Assembly (NCBI GenBank): GCA_017508825.1
Contig: JAFWRC010000115.1
Location: 1-40,394, forward strand
DNA from: Lachnospiraceae bacterium
Lineage (GTDB): Bacteria > Bacillota > Clostridia > Lachnospirales > Lachnospiraceae
Direction of reading: 5' to 3'
Length of the DNA stretch: 40,394 bases
In this document: in pieces, positions 35,501 through 40,394 of the stretch
Layout: each line of letters starts with the position of its first letter
How positions within the stretch are numbered: position 1 is the first letter of the stretch
Program-made: the position numbers and the translations under genes
The notes under the pieces: generated by a model
What the model was told of the DNA's origin: nothing
Database searches by the model: none
The model's input: the letters and a program-made list of their open reading frames with translations, nothing else

Positions 35501-37909
35501 TCCCACTATATCGTGGATTTCCTGTTGTACATCGATTGTTGTTTCAGATGTTCCGGTTTCCTTGCTTCCAATCAATTCCCCCTTATCATATACATAAACA
35601 CATACGCTATAATAATCTGCGCCTTCATATGCATCCCACTTTAACGAAGCCGAACTTCCATTTATCCATACTGGTGCTGCCATCAACTCAGGTACGACCG
35701 TTACTATGCAACTTGCCGTTTTGCTTCCATCCTCTGTGGTTACCGTGATCGTCGCTGTACCGGCTTTTACTGCCGTTACCTTTCCGTTGGCATCCACTGT
35801 TGCAACCGATTCTTTGTTACTGCTCCAGCTTACATTCTTATTGGTCGCACCTGTCGGTCTTATCGTTGCAACCAGTGTTTCATTATCGCCCTCCGTCAGC
35901 TCCAGTTCCGTCTTGTCCAGGCTCACCGAAGTCACATCTATCCCTGTTACCGTCACCGGGACCGACTCTGATAACGTACCATCCTCTGTCTGCACGGTGA
36001 TTGTTGTTGTTCCCGGCGCAATCGCTGTAACCATTCCGTCACTTGATACTGTCGCTACCGCTGTATTGCCGCTGCTATATACAAATACCGGTGTTGTTTC
36101 CGGGGCAGGACTTACCTCCGCTATCACAAACATTTTCGCGCCGACAGCTAACGATATGCTGGTAATATTCAATGTTATATGCAGTTCTTCCGGCTCACTG
36201 ACTGTCACGGCACATGTCGCCGTCTTTGCGCCGTCTTCTGTCGTTACCGTAATCGTTGCTGTTCCGGCAGCTACCGCTGTTACCTTTCCGTCAGCATCTA
36301 CCGTGGCAACAGCTTCGTTGCTGCTGCTCCAGCTCACATTCTTATTTACAGCACCTGCCGGTGATATCGTCGCCACCAAAGTAACGGTTTCACCTGTTTC
36401 CAGTTCTGCGCTCTCTCGGTCAAGGCTGACAGATTGCACTTTCGTGCTTACGATACCGCTAAAGTATCCTTCCATTACAGTATCGGTATCCGGAGATGTT
36501 GCAATTTCATACAGTAATTTCCCATTCTCCTGCATCAGGCCATACATACGTCCTGCTGCTTTTTCTTCATCGGTGATCGTATATACTCTATCCGTAACAC
36601 CATCCGAAGTCATACTGTATATGCCATCCGGTACCAGATAATATCCGACTCCATTTAATATCGTAAAACAGGGAAACTCACTCATCCAGGTATATCCCGC
36701 CTGATCCAGCACCGGCCATGCAGCCTGCTGATAGTTATAAGATGCCGTCTCCTGCATAGTCGCAAAATCATAGATATGAACCTTACCACCATTACAGTAT
36801 GCTGTTTTAGTGCCGTCCAAAGGCAATGCAGAATTTACACCATTCCAGAAGAAGTCGTGATAATCATTTCCGCCTCTTACATTATCGTATACGTTGCGAT
36901 CGGTTTTTGCTCCATACCAGTCCGATCCATAATGCCCTGCTTTTTCAAGATCACTTCTGTTCAACAGAAAGTTATCATGATCACAATATGCACATCTTGC
37001 ATAACAATTGCCATGATCATCCCAGGTGGTGTCTACATAGTAATACTGTTCATCTAACCGCACTATATTCCATGCATGGCACATTGTATCACTTACCACC
37101 ACTTCCGAATCAAAACCCGCAAGTGAAAGCAGATATGTATAAGCAAGCGCATATCCGTTACATACAGCCTCTTTACCGATCAAGGCATCATATGCATTAT
37201 ATTTAGAATATGGTTCCGTTTTTTCATACTCCACATGCTGCACGATATAGTCGTGAAGAAACAGGACTTTTTCCAGATCTGTCCAGTCCTCATCTAGCAT
37301 CGCTACGATTTCCCGGCCTTTTGCCCGAAAAACATCACTGTCTGCTTCGCTGTACTGATCCGCATCATACGCCGGGAGCAGCTTGGATATATATCCGTTC
37401 GATGTAACAGAGATCCGAAAAGTTCTTTCGACATAGAAAAGTTCCGGATCTGTGTTAAGCACACTGGTATATAACAAATCGATTTCGTCCTCGGTAATAT
37501 TATACGCAGAAATACTTATGCTTTCTTGCCGGTTTAATAACGCTTCATGTATCGTATTTTTAGCCGCTACATAACTATCCGATGAACTATTATACAATCC
37601 CACAGTGGCTGTCCGTCGCTTCTCCGGCGCCCTATAACCACCGGCCTGGATAACTGCATCCCCCAGATCGATTTCAATATATTCATCTTCGTCATAGTTC
37701 TCTTCAAATTCCTCATTTATACCGGATTCTTCATCAGCACAAGGATCTTCTTCATATTCCGATCCTGCTTCTTCCTGAAATCTGGTCTCAAGGAAATCAT
37801 CAAAATCATCCTCGCCCGGTGCAGCAAAGCTTACCATTCCACTCAGCTGTGAAACCGTCATAATGACCGACATACCCATTCCCAGTTTTCGCATCCATTT
37901 ATTAGCCAT
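32504..37909 (-). CDS. Giant surface protein with transglutaminase-like, Ig-like (Big_2) and wall-binding domains
   Basis: The 1801-residue protein starts with a signal peptide (MANKWMRKLGMGMSVIMTVS) nearly identical to that of the gene at 24766. A transglutaminase-like domain has Cys in KEAVCNGYA (about 248), His in CHAWNIV (about 276) and Asp in YYVDTTWDD (about 291). Nine bacterial Ig-like domains (from about 490 to 1583) are split by three fibronectin III-like segments (about 740-1050). Domains 4-7 are nearly identical. Aromatic wall-binding repeats fill about 1593-1801. The transglutaminase-like domain may act as a protease or cross-linker. I chose the ATG at 37909 with AGAGAGG upstream; the open frame continues further upstream but only into IS sequence. 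The IS in its leader probably alters its expression. Confidence 0.92.
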   Translation of the reverse strand: MANKWMRKLGMGMSVIMTVSQLSGMVSFAAPGEDDFDDFLETRFQEEAGSEYEEDPCADEESGINEEFEENYDEDEYIEIDLGDAVIQAGGYRAPEKRRTATVGLYNSSSDSYVAAKNTIHEALLNRQESISISAYNITEDEIDLLYTSVLNTDPELFYVERTFRISVTSNGYISKLLPAYDADQYSEADSDVFRAKGREIVAMLDEDWTDLEKVLFLHDYIVQHVEYEKTEPYSKYNAYDALIGKEAVCNGYALAYTYLLSLAGFDSEVVVSDTMCHAWNIVRLDEQYYYVDTTWDDHGNCYARCAYCDHDNFLLNRSDLEKAGHYGSDWYGAKTDRNVYDNVRGGNDYHDFFWNGVNSALPLDGTKTAYCNGGKVHIYDFATMQETASYNYQQAAWPVLDQAGYTWMSEFPCFTILNGVGYYLVPDGIYSMTSDGVTDRVYTITDEEKAAGRMYGLMQENGKLLYEIATSPDTDTVMEGYFSGIVSTKVQSVSLDRESAELETGETVTLVATISPAGAVNKNVSWSSSNEAVATVDADGKVTAVAAGTATITVTTEDGAKTATCAVTVSEPEELHITLNITSISLAVGAKMFVIAEVSPAPETTPVFVYSSGNTAVATVSSDGMVTAIAPGTTTITVQTEDGTLSESVPVTVTGIDVTSVSLDKTELELTEGDNETLVATIRPTGATNKNVSWSSNKESVATVDANGKVTAVKAGTATITVTTEDGSKTASCIVTVVPELMAAPVWINGSSASLKWDAYEGADYYSVCVYVYDKGELIGSKETGTSETTIDVQQEIHDIVGEEEYYEVVVKAQIIAKKTNKTGDKIILVEYEVSDGYAYSLRTSLATPTNLSIASESYVLSFDKVEDADFYYIMIKCENGSHSTTVSNDIEKEDISINLAEDIESLYKACHFNGTTEEFSVSVRAAKNDGTTSEWSEELGGIAFCQEVEELEYPKNLAIDLESYVLSFDKVEDADFYYIMIKCENGSYSTTVSNDTETEDISINLAEGIERLYKSCHFSGTTGEFSISVRAAKNDGTTSEWSDALSGITYCDRIDVTTVSLNKMELELTEGDNETLVATIRPTGATNKNVSWSSNKEAVAKVDANGKVTAVKAGTATITVTTEDGNKTATCTVTVTEAPPVTVDVESVSLNKTNLELTEGENETLTATVSPADATNKNVTWSSNKEAVAKVDTNGKVTAVAAGTATITVTTEDGNKTATCKVTVVEVLPVTVDVASVSLNKTVLELIEGENETLTATVSPADAINKNVTWSSNKESVAKVDANGKVTAVAAGTATITVTTEDGNKTATCKITVVEAPPITVDVESVSLNKTNLELTEGENETLTATVSPTDATNKNVSWSSNKEAVAKVDANGKVTAVAAGTATITVTTEDGNKIASCEVTVVEAQEDIVSVTGVALELETLELKVGESAALTAIVVPENAADKSVIWSSSEEAVASVSENGVVAGVAEGNAIITVTTVDGAFTASCKVVVTTGTVVIPEIRLNQEELQLKEGEKAELTLSVSPEDAEISQVIWSSDNEVVATVKASEDGKTAEITAVKAGTAKIDVVAENGALASCIVEVSETVDYGKAPRAIAEQDGSTVVYVDNKPVSDYTGIAMLGTEENAPWVYMENGKRNQKYTGYVDYDGSKFYVSGGTLNTELNGVMIDPHSDPLVWYFNSNGQVQTQHVGLALYDGEWFYIENGKVATSMNAFVAYNGGLFAVAAGRIVSEYSGLMQDPRDPVTGEWYYFAGGQAQTQYTGLAMYDNVWFYVVKGKLAQDYTGPVDYDGSTFDVVNGMVK
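33667..34735. repeat. Four tandem 267-base repeats (Ig-like domains 4-7)
   Basis: The marker CTACATCTACCGTTA recurs at 33934, 34201 and 34468, exactly 267 bases (89 codons) apart, and a further, slightly diverged unit flanks the array. Long stretches are identical between units, so slipped-strand or recombinational copy number change is possible without loss of frame. Confidence 0.85.
34755..35370. repeat. Tandem 318-base duplication (fibronectin III-like segments)
   Basis: The marker CATTTTTAGC occurs at 34801 and 35119, 318 bases (106 codons) apart, inside two nearly identical protein segments (SYVLSFDKVEDADFYYIMIK). This is a recent in-frame duplication within the surface protein gene. 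Confidence 0.8.
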
Positions 37910-38042
37910 ATACGTACCTCTCTTTACTATAAAGAATATATTTAACCTGAGTTCCCGACAGTTTTTTAGTCTACAACTAGTTTTATAGCTACACAAAACA
38001 CCTTGAAAAGCTTGTAAATACTGTATTTTCCGGCATTTTCTC

Positions 38043-38071
38043 TTGTAATATATCATTGATTCTGTTATAAT
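38043..38071 (+). promoter_or_regulatory. Transposase promoter
   Basis: TTGTAA (38043-38048) and TATAAT (38066-38071) are 17 bases apart, about 45 bases before the transposase ATG. A perfect 9-base inverted repeat (TAATGTAGA, 38068-38076; TCTACATTA, 38095-38103) overlaps the -10 and the start region and could be an operator or an mRNA leader hairpin. Confidence 0.8.
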
Positions 38072-38120
38072 GTAGATATAAATAATTGATTTAGTCTACA
38101 TTATCAATCAGGAGAAGTCA

Positions 38121-39686
38121 ATGTATATCAACTACAATGTAGTAAACGGTATAGAGTACGGAACAGCAACGCACTCAGTCCGAAAAGGTTCCAATGTTGG
38201 CAAAGGAGATCAAATATACCTTGGCCGGGTTGTTGACAAGGAAAAGGGCATATTCAAAAGCCGTGAACGAGGGCTGTTTGTATATGATGTTGAAACAAAC
38301 AGTTTCAGCCCAGTTCCTGCCGATTTTGAAGAACCCAAAAGGAAACGGAAAACGAAGTATCCTGTTCGTCCGACATTGATCGTATCTTTCGGCGATGTAT
38401 TCCTGCTGGATAGCTTTCTCAACAAAAGCGGTCTTATGAAAGCCGTGGATGCCATCAAGTACAGGAATAGTGATACCCTGCATGCGCTTCTATCGTATTA
38501 CATACTAACATCATACGCAAACTGTCATGCAGAGGATTGGTGGGAGCTTACATATGCAAAATATCTCTATCCCAAGGCGCAGCTTGCATCACAAAGGATA
38601 AGTGATGCTCTTGCTGATATAGGCAGTGAAGATGCTAAACGGAACTTCTTCAAGGAATATTTCCGGTTCCTTGAAAAAAACAATGTAACGGATTCTAAGG
38701 ATGTGCCTGAAGGAATTGATGATGGTGTTCTGATCGATAGTTCGGGATTACCTAATTCCGTCAGATTCCCGCTGACTGCCGTTAACAATCATAACGGGGT
38801 TGTCAGTGAAGAAATCCGTCTCATCTATGTTGTGCAGCAGCATACCGGCATGCCTTTATTCTTCCGCTATGTTGCAGGTAATGTAATTGATGTAAGCACC
38901 ATAACACGTACAATAGCTGAACTAAAAGCAAATGGAGTCAACACAAAATTTGCTATCCTTGATGCCGGATACTACACTGGTAAAAATGCAGATGCCCTGC
39001 TTGATGCAGGAGTATCTTTTATGGCTCGAATGAAAAGCAATTTCAAGGTTTATCAGAATGCAATAAAGAAGCATCTGAAGAATCTTGTATCCAAAGCTAA
39101 TGCAGTATTGTACAACAACAGGCTTGTATATATCAAATGCATTTCCTGTAAAATCGGTGAAAAGGAAAACAGGCCAGCGTACGCATATCTCTGCAAGGAT
39201 ATGACAATGCACAACGAAGGGCAAAAACACGCCATCGAACGTGCAGGGGATGAGAACCTCACCGGAGCAGATATATTTGATGATCTGCAAAAACAGGGAG
39301 TATTCGTTCTTATAACCACACGCAAAGTTGCAACAGATAAACTTCTCCCTCTTTATTACATGAGGGATCAGGTGGAGAAAATCTTCGAAATCTGCAAGCA
39401 AGGTGGAAAGATACTTCCTATAAATATCGAAAAAGAAGATACACTCCGTGGACATCTCATGATGACATTCATAGCCGCGGCAACACTAAAGATGATGTCT
39501 GATAAGCTCAGCAATACATCGCTTACGACGGAATCTATGTTCATGAATCTGCATGAACAGCATGCCATTGTGTATGATAAGGAGTTCATAACCACGGAAC
39601 CCGTCAAAAAAATGAATGAGGCGTATAAAGCTTTCAAGGTGCAATGCCCGGTAACTATACCACGTCAGGTGGAAAGTGTAGACTAA
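38121..39686 (+). CDS. DDE transposase, IS4 superfamily (IS1634-like)
   Basis: The 521-residue transposase moves the surrounding element. The DDE catalytic residues are visible: Asp in LIDSSGLP (about 210), Asp in AILDAGYY (about 275), and Glu in the exact IS4 signature Y-x2-R-x3-E-x6-K (YYMRDQVEKIFEICK, about 413-427). The ATG has AGGAGA 6 bases upstream. The last codons run into the right inverted repeat. The frame is uninterrupted, so the element may be active. It is the only clear plus-strand gene of the window. Confidence 0.95.
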   Translation: MYINYNVVNGIEYGTATHSVRKGSNVGKGDQIYLGRVVDKEKGIFKSRERGLFVYDVETNSFSPVPADFEEPKRKRKTKYPVRPTLIVSFGDVFLLDSFLNKSGLMKAVDAIKYRNSDTLHALLSYYILTSYANCHAEDWWELTYAKYLYPKAQLASQRISDALADIGSEDAKRNFFKEYFRFLEKNNVTDSKDVPEGIDDGVLIDSSGLPNSVRFPLTAVNNHNGVVSEEIRLIYVVQQHTGMPLFFRYVAGNVIDVSTITRTIAELKANGVNTKFAILDAGYYTGKNADALLDAGVSFMARMKSNFKVYQNAIKKHLKNLVSKANAVLYNNRLVYIKCISCKIGEKENRPAYAYLCKDMTMHNEGQKHAIERAGDENLTGADIFDDLQKQGVFVLITTRKVATDKLLPLYYMRDQVEKIFEICKQGGKILPINIEKEDTLRGHLMMTFIAAATLKMMSDKLSNTSLTTESMFMNLHEQHAIVYDKEFITTEPVKKMNEAYKAFKVQCPVTIPRQVESVD

Positions 39687-39747
39687 AAAATACTTGGGAA
39701 CTCAGGTTTAATAGTTTTTATGGTAAACTATCCAAAATAGCATTTAT

Positions 39748-39776
39748 ATTATAACATTTTATTTATTTTTAAACAT
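39748..39776 (-). promoter_or_regulatory. Ancestral promoter of the surface protein gene, now cut off by the IS
   Basis: A TATAAT (39748-39753, minus strand) lies in a block of about 75 bases that matches the promoter region of the paralogous gene (32281-32355). Without the IS and one copy of its target duplication it would be 72 bases from the ATG at 37909, against 75 in the paralogue. The -35 (ATGTTT) is poor. Confidence 0.6.
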
Positions 39777-39883
39777 TATGTACTATCGACAGTATATATA
39801 TAGTTGAATTGTGCATCTTTTTATCCTTCCGTGATTATTTATTTTCGTATCCGATTCACTCGAAAATCCACTCTAAGTAAAAA

Positions 39884-39908
39884 CAAGGCCGGATCTTCTC
39901 CAACCTTG
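39884..39908. terminator. Terminator after the small membrane protein gene
   Basis: CAAGG and CCTTG pair, with an inner GG/CC, and the hairpin is flanked by T-runs in both directions, so it may work on both strands. On the minus strand it ends the gene at 39976. Confidence 0.65.
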
Positions 39909-39975
39909 CTTTTTTGTCAAATCCTTTTTTCAAACGCCCTCTTGTTCCCGATGGCTCCGGCTCTCATCCTTCCTG

Positions 39976-40341
39976 TTATTCTTCATTTCTCATAGCATAA
40001 ACCGACGGATAAAACACCTTGATCAGATTATTCCATTTTCTCATAATATTGCCTGCGGCCGCAAACCAGCTTACCGCCCCAATGATCACCATAATGGGAA
40101 TAAAGGAAAGAATGATCGGAAGTGCCTGCGGAAAACCGATCGTTTTCTTCAACACAAACGTTCCATATCCGAAAAAGAGTACTGCTACAATGATCATTGT
40201 GATCCAAAATGCCTTTTTCTTCTTTTTCGTATCTGCCTGTATCTTCTTATTCAGTTCTGCGACCTGTTCTTCACTGTATTGCTTATTTCTGATCGCCCGT
40301 TCGGTATTTACGTCCAACGACAAAATATGGATCACTGCCAT
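39976..40341 (-). CDS. Small two-helix membrane protein of unknown function
   Basis: I do not recognise this 121-residue protein. It has a charged N-terminal helix (about 15-40, ending in a run of lysines), two transmembrane helices (about 45-64 and 73-95), a short loop with KKTIGFPQALP, and a basic C-terminus. A ribosome binding site (AGGAG) lies 11 bases before the ATG. No functional clue comes from its neighbours: an IS-disrupted leader on one side and the window edge on the other. Confidence 0.72.
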   Translation of the reverse strand: MAVIHILSLDVNTERAIRNKQYSEEQVAELNKKIQADTKKKKKAFWITMIIVAVLFFGYGTFVLKKTIGFPQALPIILSFIPIMVIIGAVSWFAAAGNIMRKWNNLIKVFYPSVYAMRNEE

Positions 40342-40394
40342 ACAGATTATATCTCCTCATACGATTTATATACACATCAATCCAACCGTGAGCA

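Larger units (their letters stand above)
37946..39706 (+). mobile_element. Complete IS element, IS4 superfamily (IS1634-like), 1761 bases
   Basis: Terminal inverted repeats of 30 bases (37946-37975 and 39677-39706) match at 26 of 30 positions, starting CCTGAGTTCCC and ending TTAGTCTACA. The flanks carry a 5-base direct repeat TTTAA (37941-37945 and 39707-39711), a target duplication. The single gene inside is intact and has its own promoter. Size and target duplication fit the IS1634 family. It lies in the 5' leader of the surface protein gene ending at 32504, in opposite orientation. Confidence 0.92.

Overview
The window looks like a chromosomal segment of a Gram-positive anaerobe of the Clostridia, most likely Lachnospiraceae. 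The signs are a class A RNase P RNA, the dgt-dnaG-rpoD-trmK-nif3 gene order, a two-iron superoxide reductase, a single-chain PurL/PurQ enzyme, and very large BspA-like and Ig-like surface proteins. This is a family-level inference from gene content. Almost every gene is on the minus strand; the only clear plus-strand gene is the transposase of an insertion sequence near the right end. The first 20 kb is housekeeping-like, while 22-40 kb is visibly more AT-rich and accessory.

Layout, described in the direction of transcription (right to left). (A) 12171-457: one probable transcription unit with a good promoter, purL-dgt-dnaG-rpoD-trmK-nif3-nucleoside kinase, followed by rnpB (387-34). A 71-base inverted repeat sits in the purL leader, and a palindromic element is inserted in frame in trmK. 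(B) 17730-12210: a compact operon with its own promoter, encoding superoxide reductase, an ExbB/TolQ/MotA-like channel, an ExbD/TolR-like protein, a second ExbD-like protein without the channel aspartate, a seven-helix hybrid histidine kinase with receiver and Hpt domains, and a small unknown protein. This is the best candidate for an undescribed system: an ion-driven stator-like complex coupled to a phosphorelay and an oxygen-stress enzyme in a cell without an outer membrane. (C) 20977-17791: a secreted L,D-transpeptidase/HAD phosphatase fusion, an alpha/beta hydrolase and a zinc-ribbon protein. (D) 21389-21056: a 30-residue hydrophobic microprotein with ribosome binding site, terminator and an upstream 21-base palindrome. 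(E) 22408-21562: promoter, cyclic-di-GMP-I riboswitch, intrinsic terminator, then a zinc-ribbon membrane protein. (F) 24617-22405: a small membrane protein, a membrane acyltransferase, and a short frameshifted gene.

(G) 24681-39820: two giant surface proteins that share signal peptide, wall-binding repeats, terminator type and upstream region but have different centres (leucine-rich repeats plus CAP domain versus transglutaminase plus Ig-like domains). A 1761-base IS4-superfamily (IS1634-like) element with 30-base terminal repeats and a TTTAA target duplication lies in the 5' leader of the second gene and separates it from its ancestral promoter. (H) 40341-39884: a small membrane protein and its terminator.

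Taken together, A supplies replication, transcription and purine functions; C, E, F and G concern the cell envelope and surface, with one member under direct c-di-GMP control; B may sense envelope energy or oxidative state. Everything beyond the motifs themselves is inference.
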